Program-made: the position numbers and the translations under genes
From: Flavobacterium rhamnosiphilum
GTDB taxonomy: Bacteria > Bacteroidota > Bacteroidia > Flavobacteriales > Flavobacteriaceae
Reading direction: 5' to 3'
Length of the DNA: 64,000 bases
Assembly: GCF_004349195.1 (NCBI RefSeq)
Contig: NZ_SMLG01000008.1
Coordinates: forward strand, 1-64,000
Notes under the pieces: generated by a model
What the model saw: only the letters and a program-made list of their open reading frames with translations
Database searches by the model: none
What the model was told of the DNA's origin: nothing
Shown here: piece by piece, positions 1-9,436 of the stretch
Layout: each line of letters starts with the position of its first letter
How positions within the stretch are numbered: the first letter of the stretch is position 1

Positions 1-1137
1 CGATACCGTTACCAGTATTGGTTGAGTAATTTGAACTTCAGAACTTGTATTGCTACATCCGTTAGCTTCAGATATAACTACTTTGTAAAATCCTACACCT
101 AAACCCGTGTAAGTTCCATCTGAATCACCATTTGTCGTCAAACCATTTGCAGTAAAAGATCCTCCTGAAGTTGCTGAAAACAACAAATCATAAGTTATTG
201 TTCCAACTCCTCCTGTTTTAGTCGCTGTTACTGTACCATCAGAACTTCCATTACATTGCACATTAGTTTTTTCTATTGAATTAATAGCTATTGTACAACA
301 AGCCTCTACTGTTATATCATTAATTGTTTTAGTATTTGGACTTACCACATTTGTTGGATGTGACACCGTTAAACTAGCGCTATGTGGACCAGCTGAAGAA
401 TAAGTCACAGTATATGGTCCCTTTGTTGTTAAATTAGTTGGTGAAACCGTTGCAGCTCCAGGAAAAGACCATGCGTAAACATTATTTGTAACACCTCCAG
501 TGGTTGAGTCTGTATAAGTAACTTGTTGAAAAGCTCCCACATTACATACTTTACTTACTAAAAAATCAGTAAATATTGGCGTATTCACAATTATTGTAGA
601 TGTAAGCAAATTTTTATCACACATTGATTTTTGCGTATGACAACCAGGAGGGGTTTGGTTATTAGTCTGCCAAGTCATAAATAAATTCTTAATTTCTAAA
701 GTCTCTCCACAAGTATAACTCGGTACGGCAACAATTCTATATTTTCCAGGTGCGAATTCTCCAACATGACCTACACTGATTTTTTGAGTACCTGAATAAG
801 ATGCTCCACTAAGATCTATTTTATCATCATCTTTAAACAAATCGAATTGTACATACATATTCTCTTTAGTAGAACTCAAAACATTTACCCAAATATAAAC
901 ACCTGTCGAAAAAGGAGTTCCATATGTACAAGATGTAATCGCCGCTCCGCTTGCATTGCCTAAATACACTTCTCCAATAGTAACTGCAGAGGTTGTACAG
1001 TCATTAGCTGCCAAAACACAGGCATCGACTAAAGCTGGGGTGCCTGAAAAAACAGTTGGTGTTTGTGAAAACCCAATTGTTGTAGAAAACAACAATATTA
1101 AAAAAGCTAAAAATCGAATAAAAGTAATTTTTTTCAT
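1..1137 (-). CDS. Secreted PKD/SprB-repeat protein, C-terminus beyond window
   Basis: The reading frame opens with ATG at 1137 and stays open for 379 codons to the window edge, so the gene is partial. The N-terminus is a clear signal peptide (basic start, hydrophobic core, ending near GFSQ), so the product is exported. After about 200 residues comes a PKD-like stretch (YAWSFPGAATVSP). It is followed by an SprB-type repeat (CNGSSDGTV, then YTGLGVGFYKVVI and a closing NGCSNTS). In Bacteroidota this architecture belongs to large cell-surface or gliding-associated proteins exported by the type IX system, whose sorting domain would lie off the window. The exact role is unknown. It follows a short secreted ORF on the same strand by 85 bases. 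Confidence 0.8.
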   Translation of the reverse strand, partial: MKKITFIRFLAFLILLFSTTIGFSQTPTVFSGTPALVDACVLAANDCTTSAVTIGEVYLGNASGAAITSCTYGTPFSTGVYIWVNVLSSTKENMYVQFDLFKDDDKIDLSGASYSGTQKISVGHVGEFAPGKYRIVAVPSYTCGETLEIKNLFMTWQTNNQTPPGCHTQKSMCDKNLLTSTIIVNTPIFTDFLVSKVCNVGAFQQVTYTDSTTGGVTNNVYAWSFPGAATVSPTNLTTKGPYTVTYSSAGPHSASLTVSHPTNVVSPNTKTINDITVEACCTIAINSIEKTNVQCNGSSDGTVTATKTGGVGTITYDLLFSATSGGSFTANGLTTNGDSDGTYTGLGVGFYKVVISEANGCSNTSSEVQITQPILVTVS

Positions 1138-1222
1138 AATATTTATTATTTAAATAAATTAGTAATGAATTCTTTAAAATAGTAGGATTTCATCCAAATT
1201 TCCCAATAAAAGAATTAGTGAT

Positions 1223-1390
1223 TTATAGGTCTTTTGCAGTACAACCTGCATATGTACAAGCAGGTGATTCAGCTAAGCTAACCGTAGGATTTGTCTGTGA
1301 ATAACTGTTTAGTATTGTAAAAAACAAACTCAAAATAAAAATAATAGGTTTAAAACTGTTTTTTTTGCTGGGGGTAATTTTTGTTTTCAT
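1223..1390 (-). CDS. Short secreted peptide, possibly a truncated gene
   Basis: This is a 55-residue ORF. The first 33 residues form a signal peptide ending near NSYSQ. The mature part is only about 22 residues (TNPTVSLAESPACTYAGCTAKDL) and holds two cysteines. A longer start at 1465 exists but would bury the signal peptide. The SQ-TPTV junction resembles that of the next gene downstream on this strand, which suggests a broken or remnant paralogue rather than a designed peptide. The frame ends at TAA and neither other frame continues a recognisable domain. Function is unknown. Confidence 0.45.
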   Translation of the reverse strand: MKTKITPSKKNSFKPIIFILSLFFTILNSYSQTNPTVSLAESPACTYAGCTAKDL

Positions 1391-1947
1391 ACAATCAATT
1401 TTTAATATGCTGTTTGTAATTAATTTTATTGATAGATTATGGACATTTTTATAGGATAATATCAATTTTTGAAATCATACTGATTTTATTTAAATGATAA
1501 TTTTTTGAAGTTAAATGCTTGAATGTTAAGCTAAACTAACTAGAATGATTTAATTCCAATTTTTTTTTCTACCAATAACCTAAATACTCGTTGAAATGAC
1601 ATTTCTTGTTAAAAAAAAACTAAAAAAAAGTATTCTTATGTCTTTTTTATGATAGCTTTTGATCTTTTTACTTCTATTGTAGTTTTTTTAAATAAAATTT
1701 TAACATTTCAAATCTATATTTTTAATTAATATTAACAAATAAAAAGCAAGATAAAACACTTAAATAGTTGATTACTTGTGGTTTTACGTTATTTACATGT
1801 AAGAATAATAGTATTTTAATGGGTTTGTTTGTATTTTATCTATTGGGTTAATAGTTAAATAAAAAAGTACATTTAAAATATATTTTTGTAAATTGTATCT
1901 TAATTCTCGAACTATTTGCTAATTGATTACAAAATTATTTTTTCATT
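1391..1947. other. A/T-rich intergenic region
   Basis: About 550 bases between divergent genes with no credible ORF. It is rich in A and T runs. The right end holds a -7-like element TATTTTTG at 1881-1888, which would serve the polyphosphate operon beginning at 1948. No properly spaced -33 element was found. No other structure was seen. Confidence 0.5.
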
Positions 1948-2433
1948 ATGAAAAACCTAATATTAGTTCGGCATGCAAAATCAAGTTGGGAAGTTCCAAT
2001 GCATGATAAAGATCGTGGTTTGACTTGTCAAGGAATGAAAGATGCTCATCTTGTTTCTATTCATGCAAAAGATTTTATTCCCAAAACGTATATTATTTGG
2101 GCAAGTTCTGCAAAAAGAGCGACAAACACAGCGTTAATTTTTGCTCAAAATTTAGCCTATCCTATAGAAAGTATCGTTTACAAAGACGACCTTTATACTT
2201 TTGATGAAAAGAAACTGGAGGAAATTATCAAATCATGCAGTAATCTTTTCGAAAGTATTATTGTTTTCGGACATAATGGTGCAATTACAAATTTTGTTAA
2301 TAAATTTGGGGATGATTATATTGATAATATTCCTACAAGTGGTTTTGTATCCTTGAAATTTGATACCGATGATTGGAAAAAAATTAAAAAAGGTAAAATA
2401 AAAAAAATAATATTTCCCAAAGATTTAAGATGA
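1948..2433 (+). CDS. SixA-like histidine phosphatase
   Basis: A 161-residue protein of the histidine phosphatase (phosphoglycerate mutase) superfamily. The catalytic RHAKSSW motif has Arg8 and His9, a conserved Arg57 lies in SSAKRA, and the second histidine is His109 in GHNGAI. The small size and RHAKSSW form match the SixA subgroup, which dephosphorylates phosphohistidine proteins; the substrate here is unknown. The stop overlaps the start of ppk1 by four bases (ATGA), so the two are translationally coupled. This is notable because Ppk1 works through phosphohistidine intermediates; a functional link is inference. Confidence 0.88.
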   Translation: MKNLILVRHAKSSWEVPMHDKDRGLTCQGMKDAHLVSIHAKDFIPKTYIIWASSAKRATNTALIFAQNLAYPIESIVYKDDLYTFDEKKLEEIIKSCSNLFESIIVFGHNGAITNFVNKFGDDYIDNIPTSGFVSLKFDTDDWKKIKKGKIKKIIFPKDLR

Positions 2434-4517
2434 ATAAAGTATTAGAATATAAATATATTGATAGAGAAAAAAGTTGGTTAGCTTTCAACGCCAGAGTACT
2501 TCAAGAGGCTGGTGATAATTCAGTTCCACTATTAGACAGACTGCGATTTTTAGGTATTTTTTCGAATAATTTAGATGAGTTTTTTAGAGTTCGTTTTGCA
2601 GCCATTAGACGATTGAGTCTGACAGGGATAACCGGAGAAAAGTATCTCGGAGGTATTTCTGCGCAGCAATTAGTAAAGGATATTACTGAAATTGTAATCC
2701 AGCAACAATCTGAAAGTTTACGGATATTAAATATTATTGAAACGGAACTGGAGACTAAAAATATATTTATTATCACTGAAAATGACATTACAATTGAACA
2801 AGAAATCTTTTTGAAAGACTTTTTTATTCAAAAATTAAGTCCTGAATTAGTAACAATAATTTTGAATGATTTAGCAGAGTTTCCAGTATTGAAAGACACT
2901 TCGGGTTATTTAGCCATTAAACTGGTTATGAATCAAAATTCAGAAGTTCGTTATGCCGTTATTGAAATTCCAAAAACAATCAACCGTTTTGTTGTTTTAC
3001 CGTCTAATAATGAAAAACAATATATTATACTTCTGGATGATGTCATTAGACATAATTTAAGCAGTATTTTTAATATTTTTGACTACAAAAGTGTTTCTGC
3101 ACACATGATAAAAATTACCAGAGATGCTCAACTTGACATCGATAGTGATTTAAGTAAAAGTATGATTGAAAAAATATCATTGAGTGTTAAAGATCGTAGA
3201 ATTGGTGAACCGGTGCGCTTTATTTATGACCAATTAATAGAAGAAGATACTTTGCAATTTTTTCTTGATAAAATGAAAATTGTTTCTACTGACAGCATTA
3301 TTCCCGGAGGAAGATACCACAACAGACGCGACTACATGAATTTTCCAAATCTGGGTCGATTTGATTTATTATACAAAACCAATGATCCTTTGCCAATTCC
3401 AGGATTAAGTCTTGAAGGAAGTATGTTAGAAAAAATAAGTGAAAGAGATTATTTATTAAATGCACCTTATCAATCCTTTTCATATCTCACTAAGTTTTTG
3501 CGTGAAGCGGCATTAGATCCAAAAGTAACTTCGATAAAAATTACGTTATATCGATTGGCAAAAAATTCTCAAATTATTAGTTCACTGATAAATGCGGCCA
3601 AAAATGGAAAAAAAGTAACCGTTCAAATCGAATTGCAAGCTCGTTTTGATGAAGCTTCCAATATTTCGTATGCTGAGCAAATGCAAACGGAAGGTATTGA
3701 ACTAATTTTTGGAATAAAAGGATTAAAAGTACACAGTAAAATATGTGTTATTGAAAGAAATGAGAATAATAAAATAAAGCGATACGGTTTTATTTCAACA
3801 GGAAATTTCAATGAATCAACAGCAAAAGTGTACACTGACGTAACTCTTTTTACGAGTCATCAACAAATTCTGAAAGATATTATGCGAATATTTGAGTTTT
3901 TTGACATCAATTATAGAGTGCATCGCTACAAACATCTCATTGTTTCCCCGCATTATACCAGATCTCGATTTATAAAATTAATTGATAGAGAAATTACTCA
4001 TGCATTAGCAGGAAGAAAAACGCATATAAAACTAAAAATGAATAGTTTGTCTGATTTTGAAATGATAGATAAATTATACGAAGCCAGTAGAGCAGGAGTG
4101 AAAATTCAACTCGAAGTTAGAGGGATTTGTTCATTGATACCGGGAATTCCCGGAATGAGTGATAATATCGAAGCTATAAGTATAGTCGATAATTATTTAG
4201 AACATTCCAGAATTTATATTTTTGGAAATGCAGGACAAACGGAAGTTTATATTTCATCAGCTGATTTTATGACCAGAAATCTGGATGGTCGTGTTGAAGT
4301 TACCTGTCCAATATACGATCAGGAAATAAAAAATGAGTTAATCGATAACTTCGATATAGGTTGGAAAGGGAATGTAAAGGCCCGTTATCATTCTTATAAA
4401 TTAGATAATAAATATAGAGTTCGAAATCATAATCCTGTTTTTAGGGCACAATTAGAAACCTATAAATACTATCAAAGCAAAGTGGAATTAGAATCAAAAA
4501 CAGAAGAAATAGTATAA
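2430..4517 (+). CDS. ppk1: Polyphosphate kinase 1
   Basis: Full-length 695-residue Ppk1, which reversibly transfers the gamma phosphate of ATP to inorganic polyphosphate. The start (YIDREKSWLAFNARVLQEA) is the typical N-domain. The autophosphorylated histidine is His435 in KVHSKI, and the second catalytic histidine is His592 in EHSRIYIFG. These are the same numbers as in the E. coli enzyme. Phospholipase-D-like folds carry both. It overlaps the SixA-like gene by four bases and precedes a Ppx/GppA-family gene by about 100 bases, giving a synthesis-and-breakdown operon. Confidence 0.97.
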   Translation: MNKVLEYKYIDREKSWLAFNARVLQEAGDNSVPLLDRLRFLGIFSNNLDEFFRVRFAAIRRLSLTGITGEKYLGGISAQQLVKDITEIVIQQQSESLRILNIIETELETKNIFIITENDITIEQEIFLKDFFIQKLSPELVTIILNDLAEFPVLKDTSGYLAIKLVMNQNSEVRYAVIEIPKTINRFVVLPSNNEKQYIILLDDVIRHNLSSIFNIFDYKSVSAHMIKITRDAQLDIDSDLSKSMIEKISLSVKDRRIGEPVRFIYDQLIEEDTLQFFLDKMKIVSTDSIIPGGRYHNRRDYMNFPNLGRFDLLYKTNDPLPIPGLSLEGSMLEKISERDYLLNAPYQSFSYLTKFLREAALDPKVTSIKITLYRLAKNSQIISSLINAAKNGKKVTVQIELQARFDEASNISYAEQMQTEGIELIFGIKGLKVHSKICVIERNENNKIKRYGFISTGNFNESTAKVYTDVTLFTSHQQILKDIMRIFEFFDINYRVHRYKHLIVSPHYTRSRFIKLIDREITHALAGRKTHIKLKMNSLSDFEMIDKLYEASRAGVKIQLEVRGICSLIPGIPGMSDNIEAISIVDNYLEHSRIYIFGNAGQTEVYISSADFMTRNLDGRVEVTCPIYDQEIKNELIDNFDIGWKGNVKARYHSYKLDNKYRVRNHNPVFRAQLETYKYYQSKVELESKTEEIV

Positions 4518-4619
4518 TTATTTGTTCAAATCTAATTTAATATTTTCATTAATTTTTTGACTTTAGAATTAATAAATAGACAAATTAATTACTAAAAGCA
4601 TAAACGAATCAAATCCAAA

Positions 4620-5510
4620 ATGATTAAAATAAAAAAATATGCAGCAATCGATATTGGCTCTAATGCCATGCGTTTATTGATTGTAAATATTGTAGAACAA
4701 GAAGGAAAAGAACCACAGTTTAATAAAAGTTCGTTAGTACGTGTTCCAATTCGTCTAGGTCAGGATGCCTTTACAGTGGGTGAAATTTCTGATGAGAATA
4801 TGGAAAGAATGTGCGATGCCATGAAAGCTTTTAATCTTTTGATGAAAGTACATAAAGTGGAACGTTATATGGCTTTTGCAACTTCAGCCATGCGCGAAGC
4901 CTACAACGGTAAGGAAGTTGTTGCTTTAATAAAGAAAAAAGCCGATATAAAAATAGAAATTATTGATGGGAAAAAAGAAGCTGCTATAATTGCTTCTACT
5001 GATTTGCATCATCTGCTGAAAACAGATGAAACCTATCTTTTTGTAGATGTTGGCGGTGGAAGCACTGAGTTTACCTTATTCTCTAATGGTAAAATGATAA
5101 ATTCAAGATCATTCAAAGCAGGAACTGTGCGATTGCTTAATGAAATGGTACACGATATTGTATGGGATGAAATTGAAAAATGGATTAAAACAAATACGGA
5201 AGAATACGATGAAGTCACTTTAATAGGGTCTGGTGGAAATATTAATAAGTTATTCAAAATGTCCGGAAAGATACAGGAAAAGCCATTATCTTATATCTAT
5301 ATGAATTCTCAATATGCTTTCTTGAATTCACTTTCGTACGAACAAAGGATTTCAGAATTAGGATTGAATCCGGATCGTGCCGATGTAATTATTCCCGCGA
5401 CAAGAATTTATCTGAATGCAATGAAATGGAGTGGTGCCAGACATATATATGTTCCTAAAATAGGGCTTTCAGATGGTATTGTAAAAGCCATGTATTACGG
5501 TAAGATATAA
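4620..5510 (+). CDS. Ppx/GppA-family exopolyphosphatase
   Basis: A 296-residue protein with the ASKHA phosphatase fold. It has the N-terminal phosphate-binding motif DIGSNAMRLL (residues 9-18), the second motif VDVGGGSTEF and the GSGGN motif. It lacks the C-terminal HD extension of long Ppx enzymes, so it is the short, two-domain form. Substrate may be polyphosphate or the 5'-phosphate of pppGpp; location after ppk1 favours polyphosphate. The next gene begins nine bases after its stop. Confidence 0.9.
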   Translation: MIKIKKYAAIDIGSNAMRLLIVNIVEQEGKEPQFNKSSLVRVPIRLGQDAFTVGEISDENMERMCDAMKAFNLLMKVHKVERYMAFATSAMREAYNGKEVVALIKKKADIKIEIIDGKKEAAIIASTDLHHLLKTDETYLFVDVGGGSTEFTLFSNGKMINSRSFKAGTVRLLNEMVHDIVWDEIEKWIKTNTEEYDEVTLIGSGGNINKLFKMSGKIQEKPLSYIYMNSQYAFLNSLSYEQRISELGLNPDRADVIIPATRIYLNAMKWSGARHIYVPKIGLSDGIVKAMYYGKI

Positions 5511-5518
5511 TTTATAAT

Positions 5519-6091
5519 ATGAATAAAAACAGACTTGAAGCTTTCAGTGATGGTGTTTTGGCTATCATAATTACTATTATGATACTGGAAATAAAAGTTC
5601 CGGAAGGGCATAATTTTGAGGATTTAAAAATTCTTTTTCCAAAATTTATAAGCTATATTCTAAGTTTTATATATGTTGGAATTTATTGGAATAACCATCA
5701 TTATTTAATACATGGACTGACTAAAGTGAATGGTAAAATTCTTTGGTCAAACTTGCATTTGCTTTTTTGGCTATCGTTAATTCCTGTTTCTACGGGATGG
5801 ATGGGAGAACATTATTTTGCTAAACAAACAATGACTTTGTATGGGGTTATTCTGCTATTATCGGCAATTGCTTATATTATTTTACAAAAAAATATTATCC
5901 TAAATGAGGGGAAAGATTCTCTTTTGGGTAAAGTTTTAGGAAGAGATCTTAAAGGGAAAGCTTCAATAGCGTTATATTTCTTAGGTATATTTTTTTCTTT
6001 TTTTAATGAATTGATTTCAGGAGTTATCTATTTTATTGTAGCCCTGATTTGGTTAATTCCAGATAAAAGGGTCGAAAGAATTTTTAAGTAG
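5519..6091 (+). CDS. TMEM175/DUF1211-family channel-like membrane protein
   Basis: A 190-residue membrane protein with the family hallmark at its start, RLEAFSDGVLAIIITI, where the FSD motif lines the pore helix in TMEM175 potassium channels. Several further hydrophobic segments follow, about six in all. It is eight bases downstream of the exopolyphosphatase gene and is probably the last gene of that operon. Potassium leak conductance is known for family members; the role next to polyphosphate genes is not known. Confidence 0.85.
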   Translation: MNKNRLEAFSDGVLAIIITIMILEIKVPEGHNFEDLKILFPKFISYILSFIYVGIYWNNHHYLIHGLTKVNGKILWSNLHLLFWLSLIPVSTGWMGEHYFAKQTMTLYGVILLLSAIAYIILQKNIILNEGKDSLLGKVLGRDLKGKASIALYFLGIFFSFFNELISGVIYFIVALIWLIPDKRVERIFK

Positions 6092-6155
6092 TTATTCTTA
6101 TTACAAATGATTTCCTAATATCATTAAGGTAAACCAGATTTATTAAAAACAACAA

Positions 6156-6713
6156 ATGAAATCCATATTCAAATCATTACAACTGCTCCCCGAAAATGAA
6201 TTAAATAAATTAGATGCGTTAGTAACGGAACGGAAACTCAAAAAAGGAGATTTTTTAATTCGAGAAAATCAAATTTGTAATGAAATTGTTTTCATAAAAT
6301 CAGGTGTCTTACGCTCCTTTTTTTTAAATAATAAAGGAGACGAAATAACAAATTGTATCACTTTTGAGAATGAATTTATGGCCGCTTTTGCTAGTTTTAT
6401 CACTAGAAAACCAACGGAAGAAAATATTCAGGCAATTTTTGATACTGAATTGCAAATTATCAGCCATGAAAATTTAGAACTACTTTATAAAAACAGTATT
6501 CATTGGCAAGAAGCAGGTAGGAAAATAGCTGAAATGGAATATGTCACATTACAACAACGAATGGTATCTTTTCAAAAATTGACAGGAAAAGAACGCTATG
6601 AAGAATTATTTAGGCTTCATAAAAAATACATTCAGCTTATTCCATTACACAATTTGGCTTCTTTTTTAGGAATAACCCCAAGACATTTAAGTCGGATTCG
6701 AAAAGCGCTTTAA
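6156..6713 (+). CDS. Crp/Fnr-family transcription regulator
   Basis: A 185-residue protein with an N-terminal cyclic-nucleotide-binding-like beta roll (KKGDFLIRENQICNEIVFIKSG) and a C-terminal helix-turn-helix (LHNLASFLGITPRHLSRIRK). It lacks the iron-sulfur cysteines of Fnr. The fold is that of the small Crp-like regulators common in Bacteroidota, whose ligands are mostly unknown. The flavodoxin-fold oxidoreductase gene just downstream on the same strand is a possible target. Confidence 0.88.
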   Translation: MKSIFKSLQLLPENELNKLDALVTERKLKKGDFLIRENQICNEIVFIKSGVLRSFFLNNKGDEITNCITFENEFMAAFASFITRKPTEENIQAIFDTELQIISHENLELLYKNSIHWQEAGRKIAEMEYVTLQQRMVSFQKLTGKERYEELFRLHKKYIQLIPLHNLASFLGITPRHLSRIRKAL

Positions 6714-6754
6714 TTATAGGACATTTGTCTTGTAGCTATGTTTTTTTTATGGGG

Positions 6755-6762
6755 TATTTTTG
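6755..6762 (+). promoter_or_regulatory. Candidate -7 element of the oxidoreductase gene
   Basis: TATTTTTG matches the Bacteroidota TAnnTTTG -7 element and lies 15 bases before the ATG at 6777. This supports the later start for the oxidoreductase, because the longer reading frame from 6738 would begin upstream of the promoter. A well-spaced -33 element is not evident. Confidence 0.4.
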
Positions 6763-6776
6763 TCCAAAATATAAAC

Positions 6777-7355
6777 ATGAAAAAAATTCTTATTATAAAT
6801 GGACATCCAAACCCGTCGAGTTTTAATTATGCATTAGCGGAGTATTACAAAAATGGAGCGATTCAATCAGGTGCACAGGTAGATATGATTACAATTGCTA
6901 CTTTAAAATTTAATCCTAATTTACAATTTGGCTATCAAAAGCGAATTGAATTAGAGGAAGATTTAATTGAATCTTGGGAAAAAATTAAAATTGCTGAACA
7001 TTTAGTTTGGATTCATCCGGTTTGGTGGGGTGGTTTACCTGCAATTACAAAAGGCTTTATTGATCGTCTTTTTTTGCCGGGAATGGCTTTTAGATACAGA
7101 GAAAATTCTATTTGGTGGGATAAACTTTTAAAAGGAAAAACAGCACACATTATTACTACATTAGATCAACCTGGTTGGTATTACAGATTGTTTTTTGGAA
7201 GACCAAGTGTGAATCAATTAAAGAAATCAACTTTAGAATTTTGTGGCATAAAACCAGTTAAAGTCAGTTATATTGGAGTCATAAAAACTTCTGATGAAAA
7301 GCAAAGAGAAAACTGGTTGCGAAAAGTTTTTCAATTTGGTTTAAAAAACAAATAA
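6777..7355 (+). CDS. NAD(P)H-dependent flavodoxin-fold oxidoreductase
   Basis: A 192-residue protein of the NQO1/KefF/MdaB group. It begins MKKILIINGHPNPSSFN, the FMN phosphate-binding loop, and has the typical HPVWWGGLPAITKGFIDR segment. These enzymes reduce quinones or similar substrates by two electrons using a bound flavin. The start was placed at 6777 because residues before it have no family match and a -7 element precedes it. It lies downstream of a Crp-family regulator. Confidence 0.88.
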   Translation: MKKILIINGHPNPSSFNYALAEYYKNGAIQSGAQVDMITIATLKFNPNLQFGYQKRIELEEDLIESWEKIKIAEHLVWIHPVWWGGLPAITKGFIDRLFLPGMAFRYRENSIWWDKLLKGKTAHIITTLDQPGWYYRLFFGRPSVNQLKKSTLEFCGIKPVKVSYIGVIKTSDEKQRENWLRKVFQFGLKNK

Positions 7356-7356
7356 T

Positions 7357-9134
7357 TTACGCATCTAAATCTAATCCAAATGTTGTTCGTAACAGTTCAA
7401 TATTTGGATTTATTTCATGAAGTCTATTGTATCGGTCTTGGTCATTAAAGCTTCTTTTGTTTTCGAAACTCTCATTCACAATAACTTCTATTGTAATATC
7501 ATGATTGTGTAAATGACCTTTTAAATGTCCTAAAAGTCCGTTTAGTTCTTTTTCAAAATCTAATTTAGAACCTTCATTAGGCAATTCAATTGAGATGGCA
7601 GTTCCATCTAGTTTAGGATCGTTGATAAGTAATAACGATTCCATGATTTTATACCCTTTATCTCCTAAACGTTGCGCATATTTATTCCATTGCAACAACA
7701 TTTCAGTCTCTGTAAAAGATTCAGTCGGCAAATGAAGCACTTCTTTTACAATTCCTTTATTGCTTTCTTCTAATGCTTTTTTGGCACGAATACTCGATAA
7801 TGAAAATGCAGAAATCTTTGGTTCATTTGATAATGGAGTTAAGATTTGAGAATTAAGATTTGAGAATTTAGGTTGAACAACTTCTGAATTTAATTCTTCT
7901 CTGGAAACTTCGGGAGCGTTTAGGGTAACAGTTTCGGGTTTGGAAACTGAAATTTGATTTTTGACATTGCCATTTTCATTGCTATTGCCATTGTTTTTTG
8001 GAATTTCTATTATGGAGTAGTCATTCTTCCTATAATAAGTAGGTGGAATTATAAATTGCTCAACTTTTTTTTTTCTCCATCATAAGTGATAGAGGCAAGT
8101 TGCATCAAACAAAGTTCAACAAGAAGTCGTTGATTTTGGCTTAGTTTGTATTTCAAATCACAATCGTTTGCAATTTCGATTCCTTTTAAAAGAAAGTCTT
8201 GACTGCATTTTTGGGCTTGCACACCATACATTTGTTGCGCTTGTTCCCCAACTTCTAATAATGATAGCGTAGCAGGTGTTTTAGATACTAATAAATCTCT
8301 AAAATGGGAAGCCAATCCTGATACAAAATGATGTGAATCAAAACCTTTGGCAAGAATATCGTTGAAAGCGATTAATAATTCCGGGATTTTGTTTTCCAGA
8401 ATCAAATCGGTGATGTTGATGTAGGTTTCGTAATCCAACACATTCAAGTTTTCCGTAACGGCCTGACGTGTTAAATCTTTTCCACAAAAAGAAACTACTC
8501 GGTCAAAAATCGACAAAGCATCTCGCATCGCGCCATCTGCTTTTTGAGCAATAATATGCAAAGCGTCATCTTCAAAATTAACCCCTTGACTGGTAGCCAC
8601 TTCGGCAAGATGTTCTTTAGCATCTTTTACGGTGATTCTTTTGAAATCAAATATTTGACAACGAGAAAGTATCGTTGGAATAATTTTATGTTTTTCGGTC
8701 GTAGCCAATATAAAAATGGCGTGCTTTGGCGGTTCTTCTAATGTTTTCAAAAAAGCATTGAAAGCTGCCGAAGACAACATGTGAACCTCATCAATAATGT
8801 ATACTTTGTATTGTCCCGTTTGTGGCGGAATACGGACTTGGTCAATTAAATTTCTGATATCATCAACGGAGTTGTTGGAAGCAGCATCTAATTCGAAAAC
8901 ATTAAAGGCAAAATCTTCATTTGGATCGTCATATCCCGGCTGATTTATTTTTCGAGCCAAAATACGGGCGCAAGTAGTTTTTCCAACGCCACGAGGTCCT
9001 GTGAATAATAGGGCAGAAGCCAAATGATTGCTTTCTATGGCATTCAATAAAGTATTGGTAATGGCTTTTTGTCCTACAACATCTTTAAATGTTTGAGGAC
9101 GATATTTACGGGCCGATACAACAAATTGTTCCAT
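7357..9134 (-). CDS. dnaX: DNA polymerase III subunits gamma/tau (frameshift product)
   Basis: The clamp-loader ATPase. The zero frame (8049-9134) gives 361 residues with Walker A GPRGVGKTT, Walker B DEVHML, sensor SRCQIF and the collar region, then stops. A -1 shift at the A10 run (8065-8074) continues the protein through 7357 to about 592 residues, the expected tau length, adding the polymerase/helicase-binding tail. The four-cysteine zinc module of E. coli DnaX is absent. The start MEQFVVSARKYRPQTF was preferred to an upstream non-ATG start. The two products would match short gamma and long tau. A homopolymer sequencing error is the alternative. Confidence 0.88.
8065..8074 (-). other. Slippery A10 tract, probable programmed frameshift site in dnaX
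   Basis: On the coding strand the zero frame reads GAA AAA AAA AAG TTG, so it contains the heptamer A AAA AAG in the correct phase, the same heptamer used by E. coli dnaX. A zero-frame stop (TAA) follows four codons later at 8049-8051. After a -1 slip the frame reads GTT GAG CAA and stays open to 7357. The ten-A run would also permit transcriptional slippage, as known for Thermus dnaX. No strong downstream stem-loop was recognised. Confidence 0.65.
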
Positions 9135-9251
9135 AGAATTTTTATTCGAAAGCAAATATAGGTTTTAATTTAAAGATGGAAAAATTTAAGTATTGAAAGA
9201 TTTTATAATTTTTTAAATGGTTTTTTGTTCCCGAATTTCTAGTCTGGATAG

Positions 9252-9304
9252 TCCCGAATTTTCGGGAGAAATCCTTTTCTTGTTTTTCTTTAAAACAAGA
9301 AAAG
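9252..9304. repeat. Two-hairpin intergenic repeat
   Basis: The gap between dnaX and the methyltransferase gene holds two perfect inverted repeats. One has a 7 bp stem (TCCCGAA/TTCGGGA, 9252-9267). The other has a 13 bp stem (CTTTTCTTGTTTT at 9274-9286, partner at 9292-9304). No thymine run follows on the minus strand, so this is not a simple terminator. From memory it resembles a dispersed Flavobacterium intergenic repeat, but this could not be searched. The rest of 9156-9436 shows nothing else. Confidence 0.55.
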
Positions 9305-9436
9305 ATTACTTCACAATACTTTTATTTTAATTGGAGTTCAGTGAATTTCATTTGTAATGAATAGCTGGAAATAGCTCCTAACTAAATTACAATTTCAAAA
9401 AAATAAAGTATTTCTAAATCTGATTGGATAGTTTTT

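Noticed and set aside
956-1153. Plus-strand ORF of 65 codons at the start of the window
   Set aside because: It is antisense to the signal peptide and first domain of the secreted protein gene, which has the better coding features.
9252-9267. TCCCGAA hairpin shared with rnpB (11292-11309) as a recent mobile insertion into rnpB
   Set aside because: Only 7 bp arms are shared and loops differ; a stable hairpin of this kind can arise independently and RNase P core elements are intact.
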